Source: Anaeromassilibacillus sp001305115
Lineage (GTDB): Bacteria; Bacillota; Clostridia; Oscillospirales; Acutalibacteraceae
Reading direction: 5' to 3'
Assembly (NCBI GenBank): GCA_042854365.1
Contig: AP031437.1
Coordinates: forward strand, 2,418,001 to 2,482,000
DNA: 64,000 bases
A program made the position numbers and the translations under genes. The notes beneath the pieces are model-generated. The model ran no database searches. It was not told the origin of the DNA and saw only the letters and a list, made by a program, of their open reading frames with translations. Positions within the stretch are counted from its first letter, which is position 1, and each line of letters begins with the position of its first letter. Shown here piece by piece: positions 17,673-26,036 of the stretch.

Positions 17673-17767
17673 CACTTCGCAGTTCTTGTTGTAAAGTCGA
17701 TGTATTTGCAAAGAGGACCACAGATATTCCTCCGCTGTAGAAGCCTCTTTTTTATTTTGATAACTTC

Positions 17768-17796
17768 ATTATAGCCCAAAGTTTTTCCTCTTACAA
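17768..17796 (-). promoter_or_regulatory. Promoter of nagA
   Basis: Minus strand TTGTAA (17796-17791), 17 bases, TATAAT (17773-17768). It predicts a leader of about 175 bases before nagA. Confidence 0.65.
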
Positions 17797-18243
17797 CTCA
17801 CTAGGCAAGAAATATCAAAAGAATACACAATTATGCACGTTTCGTTTCATCTTAAAAAATTTTCCAATAAGCCATATTTTAAATAATAAATTGTATATTT
17901 ATATATTATAATACTATTTGTATATAAGTTTCTAAAAAGCATTGTATTATTAACAATCTATACGATTTGCATCCTATATAGAGATGAAACATTGTAAAGT
18001 CGATGCATTTCGCGGTACAACCTTTAAAAAGCGACAGCTCTTATTATTTAAGACCTTTCAAAAAAATCACCTCAAGGATATAAATTAATTATACAGGAAT
18101 GCAAAATTAATAAAAAATTCCCCGGCGGAGCTGGTAGTTTTTCATTAACGGATGAAACCGCATGTTACTAGCCACGCGTCACGCCATGTCGGTACGATCT
18201 GACATCTGCATAAGCTTTTATTTGCTACCCCTAAACAGATTTC
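17797..18243. other. AT-rich gene-free spacer
   Basis: Very AT-rich (notably 17870-18000), with no credible reading frame. A GCTGGT/ACTAGC stem near 18130-18172 adjoins the C-terminal end of the second IS200 remnant and may be its end palindrome. Confidence 0.4.
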
Positions 18244-18690
18244 TTAGAAGTTTCCCATCTTCAGACGTTCTCCACCTTTATCTTCTTCTAACTGTCTTTG
18301 AATATATTCTTTTATCTTTTTCACATTCTTTCCTGCTATACCCACATAATATCTGCGGTACTAAAACATCTCGGTTCGTTTATTTGTAGGAGGGACCTAT
18401 TAAAATGACCATCGCCAACAAATTGGATGGCATCTCTGTCGCTACTATACTTCCGGTACTTATACTTCCATTCCGCATACTTTTCATATCCTGGTAGCCT
18501 ATACAACTGGTCACATTTCCTTTCGATGGAATCTCTACAAGCATAGGTACATAATCCGAGTACACCTCTTCTTTTATTATTTTTAATCTTCTTCTACTCG
18601 CATAACATTTGCAAGATCTTTACTACTTCTCCTTGCAAAATACCTTTCTCCGATATTTCGGCGCAAATACCACATGGAGCCGAATCACAC
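18244..18690 (-). pseudogene. tnpA: Second decayed IS200/IS605-type transposase
   Basis: Read on the minus strand, the N-terminal HVVFAPKYRRKVF segment lies at about 18677-18640 and is then hit by stop codons. A middle frame (about 18565-18400) retains MLVEIPSK. A third frame gives YYVGIAGKNVKKIKEYIQRQ and runs to a stop at 18244. The order and spacing match TnpA, but several frameshifts and stops make it dead. It is more decayed than the copy at 2.7-3.2 kb and clearly a different lineage. Confidence 0.7.
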
Positions 18691-18849
18691 ATTTCTCGAT
18701 GGGGAAAGGTCATATGAAACATAATTTTCTCTTTTTGATAAATTACGGCCCCGATCTGTTTCGATTCCTATCAATAGCTCTGTATACTATTTGCATTTCC
18801 AAGTCGTATGTGCTTAACTCTGCTTGTCATTCATTTTTGGATGTTCCCT

Positions 18850-18905
18850 CCTTTTGTTGTTCCTTGCAGTTATCAAACCGTAAGAAACAACAAAAGGGGT
18901 TTTTC
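18850..18905 (+). terminator. Terminator-like hairpin
   Basis: A 12-bp stem (18850-18861 with 18886-18897) with a 24-base loop is followed by GGTTTTT. No intact plus-strand gene precedes it; it may belong to the end of the IS200 remnant. Confidence 0.5.
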
Positions 18906-18965
18906 GATTGTCATCTCTGGCATTAACCTTCTTTTGAACCATTCCCCTAACGAATGGTTTTCTCT

Positions 18966-19008
18966 GTACAAAAAATGGACCAGCGTGATACATTCACACT
19001 GGTCCATT
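18966..19008 (-). terminator. Terminator of the leucine-rich-repeat protein gene
   Basis: A 15-base-arm stem with one mismatch (18974-18988 with 18994-19008) followed on the minus strand by TTTTTTG, about 70 bases beyond the stop at 19075. Confidence 0.85.
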
Positions 19009-19074
19009 GTAAAATAACTAAATCTGCAAATGTGTTGGGCCCGACAAAAGCCGTCTATTACCATGGCCTACTTA

Positions 19075-20652
19075 TCAGCCGTAAGCGATTTGTCCCTCAC
19101 AGTGCAGAACCACTTTCGAATCACCGGGCATCTGTGTATACAAACCTGTCTTTTCGCCAGGATTTCCAACCGCCCATACACGGAATGTATATACGTTTCC
19201 GCTCTTTCCTACATACTGGGTCTTAAATACATTTCCATTGCCCACTGTGAAGCTCGGCATATTATTGGAACCCGTCACAGTCATTTGAACGTCATAGCTT
19301 CTTCCCTTGTACACACCGAAGTTAACACTCGGATTGCAAAAGGCAGAACCATTCGGAGAAGTCCCGACTGTCACAGGGAAAGAAGCGCTGTAACTGCCGC
19401 TCGTGATGGTAATTGTTGCCGTGCCAGCGGATTTTCCTTGAATCTGATACAGATAGGCATGGGAATAATTGCCACGCAAGTCTGCGCGATTGGAACGGTC
19501 TGCCTGGTACTTGACCGTAACCACATTTGGATTACTGCTTGTACAAGTCGGCACCGTCGCAGCGTTGGTTCTTGCCAAAGGATAATATACATTCCCAACA
19601 TTGAACGAATAGGAACTGGTATCCAAAGATAGAGCAGAGCCGGAATTTACAATTGCATTGGTCGAAACCGTCACGGTCAGCGTTGCTGAAGCATATCCCG
19701 TCGCAGATACAGTCAGCGTAGCTGTTCCAGAAGAAACACCTCTCACCGTAACCGTAGAACCGCTCTGCGTTACACTCACTGCGCTGGAATTGGAGGATAC
19801 GCTAAAACCTCCATTGGTTGGGTTGGTCACTGTAAACGTATTGGTCCCATTGACTGCTACGGTCAGAGAGGTTGTGCTCAAACGAACAGCTGCACCATAA
19901 GAGGAACCAAGATTCTCAAAATCAATATCGTTTTCCTCGGCATATTTCTGCGCCGCGGTTCCATTATAGCCTTTAATCAGAGTAAAGTCGTCAAACGCAT
20001 CATAACCGATTCGAGTGACATTGGGTGGAATGGTAACTTCCTCCAAACTGTCGCATCCAGCAAAAGCACTGTCACCGATACTCGTCACATAACTCCCGAT
20101 GGTGACAGAACGCAAATCCGTGCAATCCTGAAAAGCATTATCCGGTATCTTCGTTAGACTTGTCGGCAAAGTTGCACTTCTCAGGGAAGTACATCCACTA
20201 AACGCTTCAATTCCCATCTTTGTGATACTATCGGCAAAGGTAACAGAAGTCAAGTTCTCACAATTGGCAAAAGCACGCTCACCGATCTCTACAGGACCTT
20301 CTTCCATCGAAACACGTTTGACGGTAGAATCCTCAAAAGCGCCGTCTGAGATAATGTCAACCGTATCCGGCAAATAAACATTCTTTTCCGAACCGCCGCT
20401 TGCAAAAATGGAAGAATCGCCGTCCCCTATACGGGTGATCGTTCTGCTCTTTATTTTACTCGGAATTGTAATCGAGGACTTTGAATCATAATATTCACCG
20501 TCATCCTCCACCCGTACAACGGCATATTTTCCATCCACACGGTCGACTTCATATGCGTCGTCCATATCGGACGCAAAAGCTGTGCTGCTAAAAGTAGAAA
20601 CAAACATAGCCGCCGCTAAAGCCAGTGACAGCAACTTTTTTGCTCTTCTCAT
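19075..20652 (-). CDS. Secreted BspA-type leucine-rich-repeat protein with Ig-like domains
   Basis: A 525-residue extracellular protein. Residues 1-27 are a signal peptide (MRRAKKLLSLALAAAMFVST... ending AFA). About 60-235 hold BspA/TpLRR repeats of the form IG..AFA.C..L..VT(F/I)...VT.I....F, for example DRSVTIG-like units at GERAFANCENLTSVTFADSI and GDSAFAGCDSLEEVTIPPNV. About 255-335 is a bacterial Ig-like domain rich in Thr, Ser and Val, and further beta-rich, Ser/Thr/Asn-rich segments follow to the end. There is no LPXTG or membrane anchor. Such proteins act at the surface in adhesion; the ligand cannot be inferred. Confidence 0.85.
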   Translation of the reverse strand: MRRAKKLLSLALAAAMFVSTFSSTAFASDMDDAYEVDRVDGKYAVVRVEDDGEYYDSKSSITIPSKIKSRTITRIGDGDSSIFASGGSEKNVYLPDTVDIISDGAFEDSTVKRVSMEEGPVEIGERAFANCENLTSVTFADSITKMGIEAFSGCTSLRSATLPTSLTKIPDNAFQDCTDLRSVTIGSYVTSIGDSAFAGCDSLEEVTIPPNVTRIGYDAFDDFTLIKGYNGTAAQKYAEENDIDFENLGSSYGAAVRLSTTSLTVAVNGTNTFTVTNPTNGGFSVSSNSSAVSVTQSGSTVTVRGVSSGTATLTVSATGYASATLTVTVSTNAIVNSGSALSLDTSSYSFNVGNVYYPLARTNAATVPTCTSSNPNVVTVKYQADRSNRADLRGNYSHAYLYQIQGKSAGTATITITSGSYSASFPVTVGTSPNGSAFCNPSVNFGVYKGRSYDVQMTVTGSNNMPSFTVGNGNVFKTQYVGKSGNVYTFRVWAVGNPGEKTGLYTQMPGDSKVVLHCEGQIAYG

Positions 20653-20742
20653 ACGTTCCTCTCCTTTTTTGAATCATATTGCAGCATTTTCGCAATAGGA
20701 ACGAAACTTTGCTGCCCAAATTTGGCGGTTTTGGTAAGTACT

Positions 20743-20771
20743 ATTATACTCTACCGCTACGAAATTGGCAA
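20743..20771 (-). promoter_or_regulatory. Promoter of the leucine-rich-repeat protein gene
   Basis: Minus strand TTGCCA (20771-20766), 17 bases, TATAAT (20748-20743), giving a leader of about 85 bases with GGAGAGG before the start. The remaining spacer 20772-20952 holds no gene. Confidence 0.75.
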
Positions 20772-20952
20772 GCATACAGGCGGTTACACTTGTGTAATTT
20801 CGATTAACAATATCTGGATGTCTCTTCACATTTTGCCACGCCGGGTTACCTCCGCATATAGACAAATTTTTTGTTTCAAATTACTGCGTACATTCTAATT
20901 GTCTCTTTCACTTCGGATCAAAACCAGTGTCATACAAATGATCGTAGATACC

Positions 20953-20984
20953 GCAAAAAAGCCCCGCACAAAATTGTGCGGGGC
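20953..20984 (-). terminator. Terminator of the ribosomal superoperon
   Basis: A perfect 10-bp C/G-rich stem (20961-20970 with 20975-20984), 4-base loop, and TTTTTTG on the minus strand, 16 bases beyond the rplQ stop. Confidence 0.9.
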
Positions 20985-20999
20985 CTGTTCTTATGGAAT

Positions 21000-21341
21000 T
21001 TAGATAAGCTCAATGATCGCCATCTCGGCTGCATCGCCGCGGCGTGGTCCGAGCTTTGTAATGCGCGTATACCCGCCATTGCGGTCAGCATACTTCGGCG
21101 CAATTTCTGTGAAAAGCTTATTTGTAACAGCTTCCTTTGTGACAAATCCCATCACAAGGCGCTTGCTGTGCAGATCGTTCGTCTTTGCGATCGTAATCAT
21201 CTTTTCTGCCAGGGAGCGGACCTCCTTAGCACGTGTGACTGTGGTTTCGATCTTGCCGTTCTCAAGAAGGAATGTGACCATCGCACGCAGCATTGCGGTT
21301 CTGTGGCTGGTCGCTCTTCCGAGCTTTCTGGTTCCGGGCAT
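21000..21341 (-). CDS. rplQ: Ribosomal protein bL17
   Basis: A 113-residue bL17 of the large subunit (MPGTRKLGRATSHRTAMLRAM..., the family's N-terminal signature RKLGR...HR.A.LRNM). It closes the alpha operon after rpoA and is followed by the superoperon terminator. Length is normal for Firmicutes. Confidence 0.97.
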   Translation of the reverse strand: MPGTRKLGRATSHRTAMLRAMVTFLLENGKIETTVTRAKEVRSLAEKMITIAKTNDLHSKRLVMGFVTKEAVTNKLFTEIAPKYADRNGGYTRITKLGPRRGDAAEMAIIELI

Positions 21342-21376
21342 CGAATATCACTCCTTTACCTTTGGTTCGCAAGGTC

Positions 21377-22330
21377 TTATTCGTCGTCCTTGCGCAGATT
21401 AAAGCCGAGGGAGGCCAGCTTCCAAACGACCTCCTCCAAGGACTTGCGTCCCAAGTTGCGGACCTTCATCATATCTTCTTCCGATTTGTTGATAAGGTCC
21501 TCCACTGTATTGATTCCAGCGCGCTTGAGGCAATTGAAAGAGCGGACGGAGAGGTCCAGCTCTTCAATCGTCATTTCCAGCACCTTCTCCTTACCCTTGT
21601 CGTCCTTCTCGACCATGATCTCTGTGCTGCTACCCTTATCGGACAAATTGACAAAGAGATTCAAATGCTCGGTCAGAACTTTTGCGGCCAGAGAAACTGC
21701 TTCTTGTGCTCCGATAATCCCATTGGTCCACACTTCCAAGGTGAGCTTATCGAAATCAATGCGCTGTCCCACACGAGTGGGTTCTACGTTGTAATTCACT
21801 TTATAAACAGGAGTGTAGATAGAATCAACCGGGAGTTCGCCGATCACGCCCGCAGGCATGTTCTGCTTATTCCGCTCTGCGGGGACATATCCGCGGCCTT
21901 TGTCCAGGGTCAGTTCCATATACAGCTTTGCGCCTTCCCCCAGTGTTGCAATATGCATATCCGGGTTCAGGATCTCAACCTCGCTGTCGCACTTGATAGA
22001 GTCGGCCGTAACCTCACACGGGCCCTCTGCACAGATCTCCACTGTTTTGGGGCCGTCGCAATGGAGTTTCGCGGTCAAACCTTTGATGTTCAAAACAATC
22101 TCGGTGACATCCTCCTTGACGCCCGGGACAGTCGAAAACTCATGCAGAACACCGTCGATCTTCATCGATGTAACTGCAACACCCGGCAGGGAGGAAAGCA
22201 GTACCCGCCGCAGGCTGTTGCCCAGCGTAGTACCAAAGCCGCGTTCCAGCGGTTCCACTACAAATTTACCGTAGGTTCCGTCATTGCTTAGGATTTCTGT
22301 TTCAATTTTTGGCTTCTCAATCTCGATCAT
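21377..22330 (-). CDS. rpoA: RNA polymerase alpha subunit
   Basis: A 317-residue alpha subunit. The N-terminal domain (about 1-230) contains the dimerisation motif RGFGTTLGNSLRRVLLSSLPG (30-50), and the C-terminal domain (about 250-310) has LDLSVRSFNCLKRAGINTVEDL and the NLGRKSLEEV helix-hairpin-helix that contacts UP elements and activators. It lies between rpsD and rplQ as in the standard alpha operon. Confidence 0.98.
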   Translation of the reverse strand: MIEIEKPKIETEILSNDGTYGKFVVEPLERGFGTTLGNSLRRVLLSSLPGVAVTSMKIDGVLHEFSTVPGVKEDVTEIVLNIKGLTAKLHCDGPKTVEICAEGPCEVTADSIKCDSEVEILNPDMHIATLGEGAKLYMELTLDKGRGYVPAERNKQNMPAGVIGELPVDSIYTPVYKVNYNVEPTRVGQRIDFDKLTLEVWTNGIIGAQEAVSLAAKVLTEHLNLFVNLSDKGSSTEIMVEKDDKGKEKVLEMTIEELDLSVRSFNCLKRAGINTVEDLINKSEEDMMKVRNLGRKSLEEVVWKLASLGFNLRKDDE

Positions 22331-22402
22331 TAGCGACCCTCCTTGACATAAAGCGGATGATTCTGCCTGCCATCCTGGTTTTTATGTGGTTAGGCAACTG
22401 CA

Positions 22403-22996
22403 TTACTTGGAGTACAACTCAACGATCAAAGTCTCATTGATATCGAAATCAATGTCGCTTCTCTCAGACAATGCAACAACCTTGCCCTGCAGAGTCTCTC
22501 TGTTCAGCTCCAGCCACTTCGGGATCATCGTAGCTGCATTCTTCTCCAGAATCTGCTTCACATGCTCAGAACCACGGCTCTTTTCCCGAATAGAAATGAC
22601 TTCACCCGGGCTAACCTGATAGGACGGAATATCCACACGCTTGCCATTTACCGTGATATGTCCATGGTTGACCATCTGTCTAGCTTCTCTTCTAGTGTTG
22701 GCAAAGCCAAGACGGTAAACAACATTGTCAAGTCTTCTTTCAAGGAGCTGAAGCAGTGTTTCACCTGTAACACCTCTGGTTTTACTTGCTTCCTCATAAT
22801 AATGACGGAACTGCTTCTCAAGTACACCATAAATGAACTTTGCTTTCTGCTTCTCATTCAGCTGGACAGCATATTCGCTCTGCTTTCTTCTGCCCGGCTT
22901 CGGATTGCGTCTTGTCTCTTTATTGACACCCATAACGGTGGGGCTGATTCCCAGTGCCTTGCATCTTTTCAGAATCGGCTGCATATTTTTCGCCAT
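22403..22996 (-). CDS. rpsD: Ribosomal protein uS4
   Basis: A 197-residue uS4, an early 16S rRNA binder. The S4 RNA-binding domain (about 88-150) contains RLDNVVYRLGFANTRREARQMVNHGHITVNG. The N-terminus lacks the zinc cysteines, so this is the zinc-free form. In other bacteria S4 also represses alpha-operon translation; here the structured spacer before rpsM is a possible target (inference). Confidence 0.98.
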   Translation of the reverse strand: MAKNMQPILKRCKALGISPTVMGVNKETRRNPKPGRRKQSEYAVQLNEKQKAKFIYGVLEKQFRHYYEEASKTRGVTGETLLQLLERRLDNVVYRLGFANTRREARQMVNHGHITVNGKRVDIPSYQVSPGEVISIREKSRGSEHVKQILEKNAATMIPKWLELNRETLQGKVVALSERSDIDFDINETLIVELYSK

Positions 22997-23020
22997 AGCT
23001 CGTTTCCTCCTTTTACAAAA

Positions 23021-23428
23021 CTATACACGTCTTCTCTTCGGAGGACGGCATCCATTGTGCGGAATCGGGGTGACATCTTTGATCATGCTGACTTCGAGAC
23101 CTGCACCCTGCAGTGCGCGGATCGCAGCCTCACGTCCTGCACCCGGACCCTTAACGTAAACCTCAACCGTCTTCATGCCGTGCTCCATCGCTGCTTTTGC
23201 TGCGGTTTCTGCTGCGGTTTGTGCGGCAAAGGGGGTGGACTTTCTAGAACCTCTAAAGCCCAACTCACCGGAACTTGCCCAAGAAATCGCGTTACCCTGG
23301 GTATCGGTGATGGTCACAATCGTGTTATTAAAGGTGGACTGGATATGAGCAGCTCCACGGTCAATATTTTTGCGTTCACGGCGTCTGCGAACAGTGGTAC
23401 CTCTCTTAGCGCCCTTCTGTGCTGCCAT
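23021..23428 (-). CDS. rpsK: Ribosomal protein uS11
   Basis: A 135-residue uS11 of the small-subunit platform. Conserved IQSTFNNTIVTITDTQGN and the C-terminal KDVTPIPHNGCRPPKRRRV are seen. Between rpsM and rpsD. Confidence 0.98.
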   Translation of the reverse strand: MAAQKGAKRGTTVRRRRERKNIDRGAAHIQSTFNNTIVTITDTQGNAISWASSGELGFRGSRKSTPFAAQTAAETAAKAAMEHGMKTVEVYVKGPGAGREAAIRALQGAGLEVSMIKDVTPIPHNGCRPPKRRRV

Positions 23429-23447
23429 CTTTTAAATCCCTCCCTAC

Positions 23448-23816
23448 TTATTTCTTCTTGTTGGCCATGGTCTTTCTCGGACCCTTCCGCGTACGTGCGT
23501 TGGTCTTAGAACGCTGGCCTCTTACGGGCAGACCCTTGCGGTGACGGAGACCGCGATAGCAACCGATTTCAATCAGTCTCTTGATGTCGAACGCAACGTC
23601 GCGGCGAAGGTCGCCTTCCACGCGGCAGTTGTGATCAATGTATTCTCTCAACTTCGATGCGTCGTCTTCCGTCAGATCTCTTACGCGGATGTCGGGGTTC
23701 ACACCCGTTGCCTTGCAAATATCCGTGGCGGTCTTGCGGCCAATGCCATAAATATAGGTAAGAGCAATTTCGATGCGCTTGTCTCTGGGCAGATCAATAC
23801 CTGCTATACGCGCCAT
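23448..23816 (-). CDS. rpsM: Ribosomal protein uS13
   Basis: A 122-residue uS13 of the small-subunit head (MARIAGIDLPRDKRIEIALTY; C-terminal RGQRSKTNARTRKGP). It starts the alpha part of the superoperon after a 135-base spacer rich in hairpins. Confidence 0.98.
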   Translation of the reverse strand: MARIAGIDLPRDKRIEIALTYIYGIGRKTATDICKATGVNPDIRVRDLTEDDASKLREYIDHNCRVEGDLRRDVAFDIKRLIEIGCYRGLRHRKGLPVRGQRSKTNARTRKGPRKTMANKKK

Positions 23817-23834
23817 ACTGTTGCACCTCCAAAT

Positions 23835-23950
23835 TAGTCTTTCAAATTAATGGGGACAAGCCCCCAAGCGGAACACGGGTTTTTGGGGCATCATTGCCCC
23901 ATCCCCGCGGTCCCCGCCGTCTTAGGCGGGCCGTGTCTGAAAGCGCAGCT
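23835..23950 (-). promoter_or_regulatory. Hairpin-rich spacer before rpsM, possible alpha-operon leader
   Basis: Between rpmJ and rpsM the minus-strand transcript can form successive stems: TGAAAGC/GCTTTCA (about 23938-23955), a CCGCC/GGCGG stem (about 23922-23936), TGGGGCA/TGCCCCA (23893-23910) and a GGGGGCT/AGCCCCC-type pairing nearer the start. No T tract and no clear promoter are seen. The position equals that of the S4-repressed alpha leader in other bacteria. A control role is inference. Confidence 0.4.
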
Positions 23951-23951
23951 T

Positions 23952-24065
23952 TCAACCCTGGCGCTGCTTATGCTTCGGGTTGTCACAGATCACCATGACT
24001 TTTCCCTTGCGCTTAATGATTTTGCACTTCTCACAAATCTTTTTGACAGAAGGTCTGACTTTCAT
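23952..24065 (-). CDS. rpmJ: Ribosomal protein bL36 (zinc type)
   Basis: A 37-residue bL36, MKVRPSVKKICEKCKIIKRK followed by VMVICDNPKHKQRQG. The C11, C14, C27 and H32 ligands of the zinc-binding form are all present. The start is ATG at 24065, not the longer open frame, because every homologue begins MKVRPSVK. Confidence 0.97.
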   Translation of the reverse strand: MKVRPSVKKICEKCKIIKRKGKVMVICDNPKHKQRQG

Positions 24066-24133
24066 TTGTGCGCCCTCCCTTAGTGAAGTCTCATGTTGAA
24101 ATCCCGCAGTTCTTACAGCTCTGCGAAATCCCT

Positions 24134-24352
24134 TTATTTCGAACGCCACGTAATGCGGCCCCGGGTCAGATCGTACGGAGAAAGTTCGATCGTCACCTTA
24201 TCGCCCGGCAAAATACGAATGAAGTTCATCCGGAGCTTACCGGAAATGTGGGCCAACACCTGGTGGTGGTTTTGAAGCTCTACCATAAACATTGCGTTTG
24301 GGAGTGCTTCCGTCACAATACCCTCGGTTTCAATTACGTCCTGTTTCGACAT
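24134..24352 (-). CDS. infA: Translation initiation factor IF-1
   Basis: A 72-residue OB-fold protein (SKQDVIETEGIVTEALPNAM, then HISGKLRMNFIRILPGDKV). It binds the A site of the 30S subunit during initiation. Its start overlaps the end of the KOW-protein gene by 19 bases, so their translation is probably coupled. Confidence 0.98.
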   Translation of the reverse strand: MSKQDVIETEGIVTEALPNAMFMVELQNHHQVLAHISGKLRMNFIRILPGDKVTIELSPYDLTRGRITWRSK

Positions 24353-24621
24353 ACTGTAGCCTCCTCTTGCGGAAAACAGCCCTTCCCTTCAAATGGACGA
24401 AGGGCATGGCGAATTTCACGGTTGGTTTGCAATGAACCCTCTTCCAAGATGGTCTTGGTTATCAGAAGGTGTTTTTGCTTCTTTCTCTTTGGATGCTCCA
24501 GACTTCGACGTTTGCCGTTACAAATCACGGCCATATCGCCGCTCGCCTCTAGCACCGTAAAGAAGCCGCCTTTGTCCCGCCCGGCGAGGGCACGGACAAC
24601 GAGTCCTCTCACAAAGTCCAT
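24334..24621 (-). CDS. KOW-domain RNA-binding protein (L14e-like)
   Basis: A 95-residue protein with an N-terminal KOW motif (VRGLVVRALAGRDKGGFFTV) and a basic middle (GKRRSLEHPKRKKQKHL). Proteins like this, resembling archaeal/eukaryotic L14e, sit between map and infA in many Clostridia and are presumed to bind rRNA. The exact role is unknown. The C-terminal 25 residues, encoded partly over the infA start, are poorly conserved-looking. Confidence 0.85.
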   Translation of the reverse strand: MDFVRGLVVRALAGRDKGGFFTVLEASGDMAVICNGKRRSLEHPKRKKQKHLLITKTILEEGSLQTNREIRHALRPFEGKGCFPQEEATVCRNRT

Positions 24622-24633
24622 GGTCTCCCCCTT

Positions 24634-25386
24634 TTATTCCGGCAAAGTCATAATCACCGGTCCATCCGGGGTGATGGCGATGGTGTGCTCAAAGTGTGCA
24701 GAAAGTTTGCCGTCCGCCGTGACAGTCGTCCAACCATCCTCCAGCGTCTTTACTTCCTTCACACCGGCGTTGATCATTGGTTCAATCGCGATGGTCATGC
24801 CTGGTAACAGGCGCACGCCTCTGCCTGGCGTGCCGTAATTGGGAACACTCGGGTCTTCATGCAGCTTCGCACCTACTCCGTGGCCGACAAAATCCCGTAC
24901 CACCGAGTAGCCGCGCGCCTCGACATACCGCTGGACCGCGCTACCAATATCCCCAACGCGGGCTCCGGCCTGAGCGGCCTTGATACCCTCAAAGAGGCTC
25001 TCGCGTGTGACATCCATAAGGCGCTTGGCTTCTTCACTCACATCCCCACAGGGGAAGGTATAAGCGTTGTCGCCGTTAAATCCGTCATAAAAGGCGCCGG
25101 TGTCAATGCTGACAATGTCGCCTTCCTTGAGGATAATCTCCTTATGGGGTATGCCGTGGATCACCACGTCGTTTACAGAGACACATGCGCTGCCCGGGAA
25201 TCCGCCGTAACCAAGGAAGTTGGGCTTTCCGCCCTCTTCCTCGATTACCCGACGGACAATGCGGTCGATCTCCCAGGTAGAAACCCCAGGCTCGACCGCC
25301 TCGCCGGCCAGTTTCAGTGCTTTTGCAGAGATCCTGCACGCCTCCCGCATAATCGCGAGCTCGCGGCTGGTTTTAAGCACAATCAT
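24634..25386 (-). CDS. map: Methionine aminopeptidase, type I
   Basis: A 250-residue metallopeptidase that removes N-terminal methionine. The five metal ligands are visible as D in SIDTGAFYDGF and GDNA, H in FVGHGVGAKLHEDP, E in IEPMI and E in FEHTIAI. It starts 2 bases after the adk stop. Confidence 0.98.
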   Translation of the reverse strand: MIVLKTSRELAIMREACRISAKALKLAGEAVEPGVSTWEIDRIVRRVIEEEGGKPNFLGYGGFPGSACVSVNDVVIHGIPHKEIILKEGDIVSIDTGAFYDGFNGDNAYTFPCGDVSEEAKRLMDVTRESLFEGIKAAQAGARVGDIGSAVQRYVEARGYSVVRDFVGHGVGAKLHEDPSVPNYGTPGRGVRLLPGMTIAIEPMINAGVKEVKTLEDGWTTVTADGKLSAHFEHTIAITPDGPVIMTLPE

Positions 25387-25388
25387 GA

Positions 25389-26021
25389 TTACGCCTCTAA
25401 TGCCGCCAGCGTCAGTTTGGTGGTATCCGCCACTTCTTCCTGACCTTCCACGATACGGAGCTTCCCCTGTTTCTCGTAATAATCCTTGAGGGGTTCGGTC
25501 TGTTCGTGGTATACATGCAGGCGTTCTTTCACTGTATCCGGATGGTCATCCTTACGCTGAATGAGGGCGCCTCCGCATTTGCCGCACTTACCTTCCTCCT
25601 CCGGCTTATTGTACAGCAGGTGGTAGGTAGCACCGCAAGTCTCACAGACGCGGCGTCCGGACATGCGCTCCACAATCTTGTCATCGGCAACTTCAATATC
25701 AATGACCTTGTCGATCACAATGCCCATCTTATCCAGAGCCTCGGCCTGGGGGATGGTGCGCGGGAAACCGTCCAACACAAAGCCGTTCTTGCAATCGTCC
25801 TGGGCCAAACGCTCTTTGACGATGCCGATTACAACTTCATCGGGCACAAGCTTGCCTGCGTCCATGAAGGACTTTGCCTTCAAGCCCATCTCCGTGCCGC
25901 TCTTCAGCGCTTCGCGGATCATATTCCCCGTAGAAATTGCGGGGATGGATAAATGCTGGCAGATGACCTCTGCCTGGGTTCCTTTACCGGCGCCCGGTGC
26001 GCCAAGAAGAATCAGATTCAT
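25389..26021 (-). CDS. adk: Adenylate kinase (zinc-lid type)
   Basis: A 210-residue kinase interconverting ATP, ADP and AMP. The P-loop GAPGAGKGTQ is at residues 7-16, and the lid has a four-cysteine zinc site (CETC near 130 and CGKC near 150), typical of Gram-positive enzymes. It lies between secY and map. Confidence 0.98.
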   Translation of the reverse strand: MNLILLGAPGAGKGTQAEVICQHLSIPAISTGNMIREALKSGTEMGLKAKSFMDAGKLVPDEVVIGIVKERLAQDDCKNGFVLDGFPRTIPQAEALDKMGIVIDKVIDIEVADDKIVERMSGRRVCETCGATYHLLYNKPEEEGKCGKCGGALIQRKDDHPDTVKERLHVYHEQTEPLKDYYEKQGKLRIVEGQEEVADTTKLTLAALEA

Positions 26022-26036
26022 ATCATTTCCTCCTTA

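Noticed and set aside
20871..22291. Long plus-strand frames opposite rplQ and rpoA
   Set aside because: Antisense shadows of rplQ and rpoA.
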